This document shows, one piece after another, positions 1 to 6,136 of a stretch of DNA of 7,006 nucleotides (its first letter is position 1; every line of letters starts with the position of its first letter). The translations under genes were made by a program, and so were the position numbers. The notes under the pieces were generated by a model, which worked only from the letters and a program-made list of their open reading frames with translations, did not search any database and had not been told where the DNA came from. This DNA comes from Planctomycetota bacterium (GTDB lineage Bacteria; Planctomycetota; SZUA-567), in NCBI GenBank assembly GCA_020860865.1, contig JAJBTL010000336.1, positions 1 to 7,006 of the forward strand, given 5' to 3'.

Positions 1-230
1 GTCGATTCGTCCTGAACCGGTTCGGCCGGGGATTCGGTGAGAATGGGTTCCGGTTCGGCCTGCCGCGTCTCCTCGGTCGAGTGTTCGGTTGCGGCTTGGG
101 CTGCCGGAACGGACCGGACCGGTTCGGGCGGCGGCTCGAGAACGGCGGTGGCGCCGGTCGACCGGGGCAGGTCGACATAGTCCGGCATGACATCGGGGAC
201 GTTCGGGCTGAGGTTGTCGTGTCTCGGCAT
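1..230 (-). CDS. Partial unrecognised protein, Pro/Glu/Ala-rich N terminus
   Basis: Reading leftward from an ATG at 230 to the window edge gives 76 open codons starting MPRHDNLSPNVPDVMPDYVD, so the C terminus is missing. The start is supported by GGAGGA at 240-245, about nine bases upstream. The visible part is rich in proline, glutamate, alanine and threonine, with repeated PEP/EPxP-like stretches and no hydrophobic segment. It therefore looks like a disordered N-terminal tail and not a folded domain or signal peptide. No family can be named from this portion. It lies 180 bp beyond the end of the DUF4416 gene on the same strand and probably has its own promoter. A long plus-strand reading frame over the same bases (81-992) lacks any recognisable protein and is treated as a shadow. 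Confidence 0.6.
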   Translation of the reverse strand, partial: MPRHDNLSPNVPDVMPDYVDLPRSTGATAVLEPPPEPVRSVPAAQAATEHSTEETRQAEPEPILTESPAEPVQDES

Positions 231-289
231 GGTGCGGATTCCTCCCGGCGCGGCGACCGCCTGCGCCGCTATAGGCTGTCAATCCTACC

Positions 290-318
290 AGTATACCTAT
301 CCGGCGACTGTTCTGGAA
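290..318 (-). promoter_or_regulatory. Putative leftward promoter for the gene at 1-230
   Basis: On the minus strand a TATACT hexamer lies at 295-290, inside GGTATACTGG, the same ten bases that form the -10 region of the pyruvate kinase promoter. The best-spaced -35 (TTCCAG, 318-313, 17-bp spacer) is poor. The predicted start near 283 gives a leader of about 50 bases. The -10 is convincing, the -35 is not. Confidence 0.35.
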
Positions 319-348
319 CGGTAAAATCAGTCGGGCCGGCGCTGACCC

Positions 349-372
349 TTAACCCTGTTCGGTCAGGGTTAA
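349..372. repeat. Perfect 9-bp inverted repeat, possible operator or weak terminator
   Basis: TTAACCCTG at 349-357 and CAGGGTTAA at 364-372 are perfect complements around a six-base TTCGGT loop. The dyad lies about 40 bases past the stop codon of the DUF4416 gene and 30-55 bases upstream of the putative promoter of the next leftward gene. On the minus strand no T-run follows the stem, so it is not a standard intrinsic terminator. An operator or an RNA 3'-end stabiliser is equally possible. Confidence 0.45.
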
Positions 373-410
373 AACGTGTCGTGCCACGATCTGGACGCGG
401 TCCGAACGGG

Positions 411-953
411 TCACTGCTCCCGCCGGGGCGTCGGCGGGATTGTTTTCCGGATATCGTGGAAAAACCCGTCGTAGCGGCCGGAGGCGTAGTCCGGAAAGGT
501 CCAGGGCAGGCTGTGAAAGCCGGTGCCCTTGTACTGAAGGGTGATTTCCGCATAGATATTGTCGTGAAGGTGGATGCGGTGGGCGAAATTCTTGGCGCTG
601 GCGAGAACCACTTTCGCCAGGGTGATGTAACCCGGATCGAGGTTGACGGGACGCCGGAAGCCGTTGGCGAGGCGGTCCGCCAGGGTGATCTCGAGATCGT
701 TGGTGACCAGCTTCCGGCGGGCGATGTCGTCGGTGGAGAACTGGCCGGGCCAGGCCAGGAAGGCGCGGAGCGGTTCGGGGCCGAGTTCGTCCTGGTAATA
801 GTCGGTGTTTTCGAACGGGAAAACCCGGCTACCGCTGGCGGCGGGACCGAAGGCGTCTTCGAGAAGGACGGCGGCGACGGCCAGTTCGGCCGGGCCGGAA
901 GCGAGAATGGCGGTGAAGAAACGCGCGCCTTCCGGGCGGCCGGGCTTCGCCAT
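411..953 (-). CDS. DUF4416 family protein
   Basis: The 180-residue product, starting MAKPGRPEGARFFTAILA, matches the DUF4416 family over its whole length as I recall its conserved blocks. These are an N-terminal beta strand (RFFTAIL), FPFENTDYY near residues 45-53, KLVTNDLE near 81-88, NLDPGYI at 104-110, VLASAKNFAHRI at 116-127, IYAEITLQY at 133-141 and WTFPDY at 151-156. The family has no established biochemical function, and no reaction is claimed here. The ATG is one base after the TAA of the upstream GH20-like gene (TAACATG), and AAGGA lies 13 bases ahead of it, within the upstream coding sequence. The two genes are therefore almost certainly one operon with coupled translation. The product is soluble, with no signal peptide or membrane segment. 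The family assignment is strong, the role unknown. Confidence 0.85.
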   Translation of the reverse strand: MAKPGRPEGARFFTAILASGPAELAVAAVLLEDAFGPAASGSRVFPFENTDYYQDELGPEPLRAFLAWPGQFSTDDIARRKLVTNDLEITLADRLANGFRRPVNLDPGYITLAKVVLASAKNFAHRIHLHDNIYAEITLQYKGTGFHSLPWTFPDYASGRYDGFFHDIRKTIPPTPRREQ

Positions 954-954
954 G

Positions 955-2706
955 TTATTCGAAAATTCCTTCGCACAGGCCTTTCAGCCTGAGGCCCATG
1001 GCGTCGACGCGATCCAGTTCCGACAGTTCCAGGCCGGATTCGGCATACAGTTCCTGGAGGTGGGAATGCCAGGCGGTGAAGTTGCTGTACAGTTCGTTGG
1101 CAATGGGTTCGGTGCGGGCGTCTTCATCCCACTTGTCGCGGCGGCGGCGCTCCAGTTCCGGCGTCAGGGCGACGAAACAGTGGAGCCAGGACAAGGCATA
1201 CAACGCGAGGCGGGCGCCAACGAGGGTGGCGGCGTTCCGGGACAGGTCGGTGACGGCGGCCTTCATGGCATCGGCGGCGGAGCGGATGTTCCGGGTGACG
1301 GCGAGCCAGTCGATGCGGGCGAGGAACTGGAATTCCTCGTCCGTCTCCGGCCAGCGGCCGAAAGCGGTCTGACGGACAAGCATTTCCTCGGCCGGCGACA
1401 GGCCGGGCGGGAAGGCGGCGGCGATGCTGTCCCACATGCCCATGACGGCGGAGGCGGAGTCGCCGTAGAGGAGGTTCGAAAATCTCCAGGCCGCTTCTTC
1501 CGGAAGGGCCGGCTGGCCCCAGGCGGTGATGAGGCCGGTGGCTGAGGGATAGAGGAGGTTCTGCCACATGTGGCTGACGCCGATGTCCCGGAACGAAATC
1601 ATTATTTCTTTCCGGGGCTGGCGGTCGAGATGTTTCAACGCGGCGGCCAGGCGTTTCTGAAAGCCCCGGGAGGTCCGGGACGAAAAACCCGGCACCGGCG
1701 ACTGGACGCCGAAGACGAGGGGAATGCCGTCCATCTCGGTCGGCGGCGGCGTGGTCCTGTCCCACATCCGGTACCAGCCGGTGACGCCGGAGGCCTTGAG
1801 TTCACGGCCGGAAAAACCGGACCGGGCGATGCAGCGGGCGTCGAGGGAGACGTTCTGGAGGCCGACTTCCCCTTTGACGACGGACTCGACGACGAGGCGG
1901 CAGGCTTCCTTGTCCGCCGAGGGCGGGCAGGGGTCGTCCAATGCGGCCTGGCTGGCGCCGAAATGCCGCGCCGCCGCCCGCACCGCCGACCAGGCTTCGA
2001 TGAGGGTCATTTCCTTCGAGAGGATTTTCCCGAGAAGCGGGAGGCGGACGCCGATGGTGATGCCGTAGGACTGGCAGGTCTGGACAAAGGTGTCGAGGCC
2101 GGGGAGGTCCCGGTTGGTGTCGAAGCCGTCCCGGATAATAATGTGGAGGCGGTTCGCCTTGAACGTGGCGGCGAAGGAGGCGATTTGCATAAGGAGGCCG
2201 ATGCCGACCTCGTCCCGCTCCAGTTCGACGGCGAGGGCGCGGACCTGGCAATTGGGGGCGTCTGTTATGAGGCTCCCCGGCAACAGGTCGTCGGAATGGC
2301 GGAGGATGGTCATGGCCAGGGTCTGCATGGCGGCGGCCAGGCCTTCCCGTGACGGCGAGGTGATGAGGGCATGGCGGGCCAGGCGGATGGCGTACTGGCC
2401 CTGCTCCTTCATCTCCGGGACGTCCTGGAGGAGATCCGGGCGGACGGCCTTGAGGGCGTTATACTGGGCGACGACGACGGCGCCTTCCGGGATCTTCGCC
2501 GGGATGCCTTCCAGCAGGGTGCAGCCGAGGCCGGTCCGTGAAGCGAGGGCTTCGCCGAGGACGACGCCGGGGGCGGACGGGGAATAGCCGGGAATCGGCA
2601 GGCAATAGATCGCCAGCCCCCGACGCGGATTGTAGACCGCGTCGACATCGCGACAATTCACGACTCCCGGCGCGAGATGGGCCAGGGTATTGTCCAGAAG
2701 GGCCAT
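955..2706 (-). CDS. Divergent GH20-like (beta-N-acetylhexosaminidase fold) protein
   Basis: The 583-residue product starts MALLDNTLAHLAPGVV. Residues ~45-140 resemble the small alpha/beta domain preceding the catalytic barrel of GH20 hexosaminidases: VVLGEAL...GQYAIRL...ITSPSREGLAAAMQTL. The next stretch, LITDAPNCQVRALAVELER at ~146-164 and FKANRLHIIIRD at ~182-193, matches the first GH20 barrel strands (I.D.P...RG...D; K.N.LH.H..D). The catalytic His-x-Gly-Gly-Asp-Glu motif of active GH20 enzymes is not visible, so activity and substrate are uncertain. The region from about 430 to the end is predicted mostly helical. There is no signal peptide, which suggests a cytoplasmic location. I chose ATG 2706 because GGTGGAGA lies ~11 bases upstream. 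The frame stays open 27 codons further, but those codons lie in leader sequence. It is probably first in an operon with the DUF4416 gene. Confidence 0.7.
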   Translation of the reverse strand: MALLDNTLAHLAPGVVNCRDVDAVYNPRRGLAIYCLPIPGYSPSAPGVVLGEALASRTGLGCTLLEGIPAKIPEGAVVVAQYNALKAVRPDLLQDVPEMKEQGQYAIRLARHALITSPSREGLAAAMQTLAMTILRHSDDLLPGSLITDAPNCQVRALAVELERDEVGIGLLMQIASFAATFKANRLHIIIRDGFDTNRDLPGLDTFVQTCQSYGITIGVRLPLLGKILSKEMTLIEAWSAVRAAARHFGASQAALDDPCPPSADKEACRLVVESVVKGEVGLQNVSLDARCIARSGFSGRELKASGVTGWYRMWDRTTPPPTEMDGIPLVFGVQSPVPGFSSRTSRGFQKRLAAALKHLDRQPRKEIMISFRDIGVSHMWQNLLYPSATGLITAWGQPALPEEAAWRFSNLLYGDSASAVMGMWDSIAAAFPPGLSPAEEMLVRQTAFGRWPETDEEFQFLARIDWLAVTRNIRSAADAMKAAVTDLSRNAATLVGARLALYALSWLHCFVALTPELERRRRDKWDEDARTEPIANELYSNFTAWHSHLQELYAESGLELSELDRVDAMGLRLKGLCEGIFE

Positions 2707-2810
2707 TACGAACTCGTCTCCACCGAATCGATAGGTGCCGATGCCGCGTGAACGCGTCCCCCCGGTTACGCGGTGCGACGTAACCACATTGTGCGGCGGG
2801 AATACTTCAC

Positions 2811-2840
2811 ATTATCCACATACGTACCGGCCGGCGACAA
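2811..2840 (-). promoter_or_regulatory. Putative leftward promoter of the GH20-like/DUF4416 operon
   Basis: On the minus strand, TTGTCG at 2840-2835 and GATAAT at 2816-2811 are 18 bp apart (4/6 and 5/6 matches to sigma70 hexamers). The predicted start near 2804 gives a leader of ~98 bases before the ATG at 2706. The -35 lies inside one hairpin of the inverted-repeat element at 2824-2896, so binding there would affect this promoter. Confidence 0.45.
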
Positions 2841-2896
2841 CGCCGGATTCACAACCCGTTCCGCCACTACTGGCGGAACGGGTGAACCGCCGGTAC
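2824..2896. repeat. Nested inverted repeats (potential three-way junction)
   Basis: An outer stem GTACCGG (2824-2830) / CCGGTAC (2890-2896) encloses two hairpins. One is CCGGCG-ACAA-CGCCGG (2831-2846). The other is a perfect 13-bp stem, ACCCGTTCCGCCA (2854-2866) / TGGCGGAACGGGT (2871-2883), with loop CTAC. The second stem can be lengthened by TTCA (2848-2851) pairing with TGAA (2883-2886) across a bulge. No T-run follows on either strand, so it is not an intrinsic terminator. It sits just upstream of and partly over the leftward promoter. An operator, a cruciform or a small palindromic repeat family member are the options. Confidence 0.6.
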
Positions 2897-3050
2897 CAAG
2901 GGCGCGGCGTCCGGAATGTCTCCAAAAATCGCGCTCAGCTATCTTACCGTTAATCAGTCCCGAAGCAAGACAATAACTCACTGTGAGACATATCGTCGGA
3001 ACCAGTCATACCAAAGCCACTTTGATTTTCGGGAAACGTCATTCCCAAGC

Positions 3051-3106
3051 CCGAAGCGCGCATGGAGGTTAATGCTATAGAAAGTCTAGTATTCAGCGCG
3101 CTTCGG
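3051..3106. repeat. 11-bp inverted repeat upstream of the pyruvate kinase promoter
   Basis: CCGAAGCGCGC (3051-3061) and GCGCGCTTCGG (3096-3106) are perfect complements separated by 34 bases. Inside, AATGCTA (3071-3077) and TAGTATT (3088-3094) pair with one G-T wobble that is allowed only if the plus strand is the RNA. The right arm ends ~38 bp upstream of the pyruvate kinase -35. The rest of the gap, 2897-3050, holds only minor dyads: CTCAC-T-GTGAG at 2977-2987 and TTCGGG/CCCGAA at about 3028-3055. I see no gene in it. Confidence 0.5.
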
Positions 3107-3143
3107 TATTGTTTCGGCGGTTACGGAGAAAGTTGCTTTTTCA

Positions 3144-3172
3144 TCGTCAAAAACCGGCGTTTCTGGTATACT
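3144..3172 (+). promoter_or_regulatory. Extended -10 promoter for pyruvate kinase
   Basis: TGGTATACT at 3164-3172 is an extended -10 (TGn plus TATACT, 5/6). TCGTCA at 3144-3149 is a 4/6 -35 with a 17-bp spacer. The predicted start near 3179 gives a ~35-base leader carrying the strong Shine-Dalgarno site. This is the most convincing plus-strand promoter in the window. Confidence 0.65.
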
Positions 3173-3213
3173 GGTCCGCCGAGGGGGAGCGTCCACGCTC
3201 GGGAGGAGAATCA

Positions 3214-4635
3214 ATGCGCGCCACAAAAATCGTCGCCACCCTGGGTCCGGCGTCGTCATCACCGGACACGATTCGTCAGTTGATCAGGGAAGGGGTGAAC
3301 GTCTTCCGCCTGAATTTTTCCCACGGCACCCACGAGTCGCATCGGGAAATCATCGGCCGGGTAAGGGAAGCGTCCCGCGAACTCGGCATCGACGTCGCCA
3401 TCCTCCAGGACCTCTGCGGCCCGAAGGTCAGGGTCGGCCTGATGCAGAGCGGGGCGGTGGAACTCCGGAAAGACGCGACCATCACCATCACCACCCGGGA
3501 AGTGCTTGGTACGGAAGAGCTGTTCCAGACCCAGTACGAGGCGCTGCCCCGGGACGTCCGGCCGGGCGACCGCATCCTCCTGGACGACGGCCAGCTCGAA
3601 CTTGAGGTGCTGTCGGCGGCGGGCGAGGACATCTGCGCCAAGGTCGTCCGGGGCGGCATTCTGAAAAACAACAAGGGGATAAACCTGCCAGGGGTGACGG
3701 TGTCGGCGCCGTCGGTGACGGAGAAGGATCTCCACGATCTGACGGTGGGCATCGAGGAAAACCTCGACTTTATCGCCTTGTCCTTTATCCGCCGTCCGGA
3801 AGACATGAACCCGGTCCGCGAGGCGCTCCACGCCGCCGGCTGCGACGCGCGGATTATCGCCAAGATTGAAAAACCGGAGGCGGTGGACAATATCGAGGCG
3901 ATTGTCCGCCATTCGGACGGCATCATGGTGGCGCGGGGCGATCTCGATATCGAAACGCCTTTGGAAAAGGTGCCGATGCTTCAGAAACGCCTTATCCGCC
4001 TGGCGAATTCGATGGACCGGTACGTCATCACCGCCACCCAGATGCTCGAGTCGATGACCACGAACGCCATCCCGACCCGGGCCGAGGTGTCGGACGTCGC
4101 CAACGCCATTGTCGACGGCACCGATGCCGTCATGCTGTCCGGGGAAACCGCCGCCGGCAACAACCCGGTGGCGGTGGTGAAAATGATGTCCGCCATCGCC
4201 GTCGAAACGGAACGCTATCTCCGGACCCATCCGGCGCCGTGGAACTGGTCGTTCTCCCTGTCGTCGGAAAACCCGATGCAGGACGCTCTCGGCCATGCCG
4301 CCCTGAAGCTGGTGGAAGACCTTGACGCCAAGGCGGTCGTCATCCACACCCGGACCGGCGGGACAGCCTTGTTCATGTCGAAGTCGCGTCCGTTCGTCCC
4401 CATTGTCGCCTTTACGCCGGACGCCGAGGCGGTGCGGCGCCTGAGCCTGTACTGGGGCGTGACGCCGGTGCACGCGCCCGGCATCGAAAACCGCGACCAA
4501 CTGCGGGAACGCGGCGTCGGTTACCTCCGGGACCGGTCCCTCGTCAAGACCGGCGACAAGGTGGTGATCATCTCCGGGACGACCTTCGGGCAGGTCGGGG
4601 CGGCGGACGCCATCATGGTGACGACGGTTCCGTAG
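3214..4635 (+). CDS. pyk: Pyruvate kinase
   Basis: The 473-residue product catalyses the last glycolytic step: phosphoenolpyruvate plus ADP gives pyruvate plus ATP. The length matches bacterial enzymes (~470). Landmarks are TKIVATLGPASS (4-15), NVFRLNFSHG (29-38), GPKVRVG (69-75), the B domain (~72-170), the AKIEKPEA block with catalytic Lys217 and metal ligand Glu219, and VARGDL with metal ligand Asp243. ITATQMLESM and PTRAEVSDVANA follow, then the C-terminal regulatory domain (~340-473). ATG 3214 was chosen because GGGAGGAG ends seven bases upstream and homologues begin just before TKIV. Lys71, aligned with rabbit muscle Glu117, with Leu67 and Val74 gives the pattern of K+-independent enzymes. 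Asp245 replaces the usual glycine of GDLG. The esterase gene follows 76 bases later with no terminator between. Confidence 0.97.
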   Translation: MRATKIVATLGPASSSPDTIRQLIREGVNVFRLNFSHGTHESHREIIGRVREASRELGIDVAILQDLCGPKVRVGLMQSGAVELRKDATITITTREVLGTEELFQTQYEALPRDVRPGDRILLDDGQLELEVLSAAGEDICAKVVRGGILKNNKGINLPGVTVSAPSVTEKDLHDLTVGIEENLDFIALSFIRRPEDMNPVREALHAAGCDARIIAKIEKPEAVDNIEAIVRHSDGIMVARGDLDIETPLEKVPMLQKRLIRLANSMDRYVITATQMLESMTTNAIPTRAEVSDVANAIVDGTDAVMLSGETAAGNNPVAVVKMMSAIAVETERYLRTHPAPWNWSFSLSSENPMQDALGHAALKLVEDLDAKAVVIHTRTGGTALFMSKSRPFVPIVAFTPDAEAVRRLSLYWGVTPVHAPGIENRDQLRERGVGYLRDRSLVKTGDKVVIISGTTFGQVGAADAIMVTTVP

Positions 4636-4711
4636 CGCGCTGCCGTGTTTACGAAAAAATGAAGAAATAGTTAAGAAGTATAGAAGCACCTTTAGAGGAG
4701 GAAGAAGGACA

Positions 4712-5386
4712 ATGGAACTTGAGGAAAACAAGAAGAAACACATTCTCTGCTATGGCGATTCGAACACCTGGGGTTATATCCCGGGCGGCGACGGCGCCAG
4801 AATGTCGGCGAACACCCGCTGGCCCGGCGTGTTGTCAAAGCTCCTGCGGACGAACTACCACATCACCGAGGAAGGACTGTGCGGCCGGACGACGGTGCAC
4901 GACGATCCCTATTCGCCCGGCATCGAGATGAACGGGCTGAAGCTTATCGCCACCATCCTTGACAGCCACAAGCCGATTGACCTCGTCATCATTTTTCTTG
5001 GCGTCAACGATTTGAAGTACCGCTTTTCGCCGACGCCGACCGATGTCGCGAACGGCGTCGAAGCACTGGTGCGGGCGGCGGTGCGGCCGGACTTCGGCCC
5101 GGCCGGCCGGATGCCACCGGATGTCCTCGTCATCACGCCGCCGGCAATTTGGGAAGTGGCGACAGCCTTCGGCCCGATCTTCAAGGGCGGCAGGGAAAAG
5201 TCCATCGAGGTGCGGGATGCATTTACCCAGATGTCGAAACGGACCGGCGTGCCGCTCCTCTATGCCGAGGATTTCGTCGCGTCAGACCCGACGGACGGCG
5301 TCCACCTGTCCGAAGAAAGCCACGGCATTCTTGGGCAGGAAGTGGCGAAATGGGTTTTGGAATGGTTCGAGAGTCGCGGGAACTAG
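4712..5386 (+). CDS. SGNH/GDSL-type esterase (arylesterase/acyltransferase-like)
   Basis: The 224-residue product is an SGNH hydrolase. Block I is YGDSNTWG with nucleophile Ser17. Block II is EEGLCGRTT, supplying the oxyanion glycine. Block III is GVND with Asn100. Block V is DGVHLS with Asp195 and His198. The layout, including RWPGVL near 36-41, LVIIFLGVND at 91-100 and ITPPAIWEVA at 141-150, closely resembles the Mycobacterium smegmatis aryl esterase/acyltransferase as I recall it. An ester or carbohydrate-acetyl ester hydrolase is therefore likely, but the substrate cannot be read from the sequence. There is no signal peptide, and the N terminus is charged (MELEENKKKH), suggesting a cytoplasmic enzyme. 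AGGAGG at 4696-4701 supports the ATG. It lies 76 bases after pyruvate kinase and probably shares its transcript, which ends at the terminator at 5551-5580. Confidence 0.92.
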   Translation: MELEENKKKHILCYGDSNTWGYIPGGDGARMSANTRWPGVLSKLLRTNYHITEEGLCGRTTVHDDPYSPGIEMNGLKLIATILDSHKPIDLVIIFLGVNDLKYRFSPTPTDVANGVEALVRAAVRPDFGPAGRMPPDVLVITPPAIWEVATAFGPIFKGGREKSIEVRDAFTQMSKRTGVPLLYAEDFVASDPTDGVHLSEESHGILGQEVAKWVLEWFESRGN

Positions 5387-5550
5387 GGCGTGTTGACATG
5401 AGTCATTTGGGCGCTTTTCGCGCCCGCTCCATCTGGCCGGCACATATCGGTAACCGGGTGTCGTCAGGCCGGTTGGGCAACTGGCGGGTCGGGCGGACAT
5501 TTTCTGGCTATACCCGTCCATGATATAGTATATCCTCTAGACAATCATAT
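5387..5550 (+). other. Long 3' untranslated region with small hairpins
   Basis: This 164-base stretch separates the esterase stop from the terminator and holds no credible gene. It contains GGGCGC-TTTTC-GCGCCC (5409-5425), GCCGGTT-GGGC-AACTGGC (5468-5485, one G-T wobble allowed on the plus strand) and an AT-rich palindrome GATATA-G-TATATC (5522-5534). TATAGT at 5524-5529 could be a -10 for a very short transcript ending at the terminator, but no good -35 is present. Confidence 0.4.
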
Positions 5551-5580
5551 CCGGCCACTCATGGAGTGGCCGGTTTTTTT
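5551..5580 (+). terminator. Intrinsic terminator of the pyk-esterase unit
   Basis: CCGGCCACTC (5551-5560) and GAGTGGCCGG (5564-5573) form a perfect 10-bp stem with a very short loop (realistically 9 bp and five bases), followed at once by seven T residues (5574-5580). This is a textbook Rho-independent terminator for rightward transcription. On the minus strand no T-run follows, so it should act in one direction only. Confidence 0.92.
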
Positions 5581-5671
5581 ATGTCCAGGCCTTTTCAAAG
5601 GCGGGTGTTGTATTATCATGGAATTGATGTGATTTGGCGTTGTGGAACGGTCGACCATGCCGTTGTGGTCG

Positions 5672-5914
5672 CGGACAACGGCGTGTAGCAGCGTGGCAGG
5701 TGATAAAAGAAGGCGTCGGTGATGGGATGGACAGATAGTTGGCTGACGGCGCTGCGTCACCGCGACGGCAGGCGGCTGGCCGTCATGCCGGTGGGACTGT
5801 GGCGTTTTACATGGAATGTGAACCTTCCCCTGCGCTTTTCGGCTTATTCAAGTAATAACCGAAAACGCGGAGAGGACCGATTGCTGTTTAAAAGCGCTGA
5901 CGGACAACGGCGTG
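5672..5914. repeat. 14-bp direct repeat pair
   Basis: CGGACAACGGCGTG occurs exactly at 5672-5685 and again at 5901-5914, 229 bases apart. The first copy contributes the right arm of the stem 5656-5685. The second copy could compete for the same left arm, CATGCCGTTGT (5656-5666), so two mutually exclusive pairings are possible if the region is transcribed. Confidence 0.5.
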
Positions 5915-6130
5915 ATTGCGTTAAATGAACCGGGTCGAATACCTCCTCTCCGAACCGCTTGTACGGCCCCTACAACCAACAAGCGGTTTTGCACAATGGA
6001 AAGGCGGGACTTTGTGGATGGTAAGGCAAAGTCCCGGCGATGTCCGCCCGGTTCCCCTCGTATATGGGCATAACGCTGCCACCATCTCGCCTCGGCGAGA
6101 TGTTTCTACAAATTTGGCCGTATCAGCGGG

Positions 6131-6136
6131 TATAAT
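6131..6136 (+). promoter_or_regulatory. Isolated consensus -10 hexamer
   Basis: A perfect TATAAT lies at 6131-6136 between two strong hairpins. At the expected distance upstream there is only a poor -35 (ACAAAT at 6108-6113) and no TGn extension. A weak internal rightward promoter is possible, chance occurrence in this AT-richer stretch equally so. Confidence 0.15.

Noticed and set aside
81..1545. Long plus-strand open frames opposite the DUF4416 and GH20-like genes (81-992, 805-1545)
   Set aside because: They are Gly/Arg-rich, lack recognisable domains and lie antisense to convincing genes. High GC content creates such shadows.
2695..2787. RFGGDEFVMALLDNT, a GGDEF-like string in the upstream extension of the GH20-like frame
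   Set aside because: It strongly resembles the diguanylate cyclase signature, but no other part of that ~160-residue domain is present before or after it. The GGDE codons are simply the GGTGGAGACGAG Shine-Dalgarno stretch of the gene starting at 2706.
3062..3283. Small plus-strand frame starting at ATG 3062 with GGAGG nearby
   Set aside because: The GGAGG follows the ATG instead of preceding it. The frame runs over the pyruvate kinase promoter and into that gene out of frame, with no recognisable domain.
3259..4743. 494-codon minus-strand open frame opposite pyruvate kinase
   Set aside because: It is antisense to an unmistakable pyruvate kinase. Its Arg/His/Gly-rich composition is typical of a shadow frame.
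5393..5398. Perfect TTGACA after the esterase gene
   Set aside because: No -10-like hexamer lies 15-19 bases downstream, so it is not supported as a promoter.
5941..6040. Possible group II intron domain V or self-splicing intron
   Set aside because: GAACCGCTTGTACGGCCCC recalls a domain V fragment, but the AGC triad, GAAA tetraloop and the rest of the intron are absent, and no maturase is encoded.
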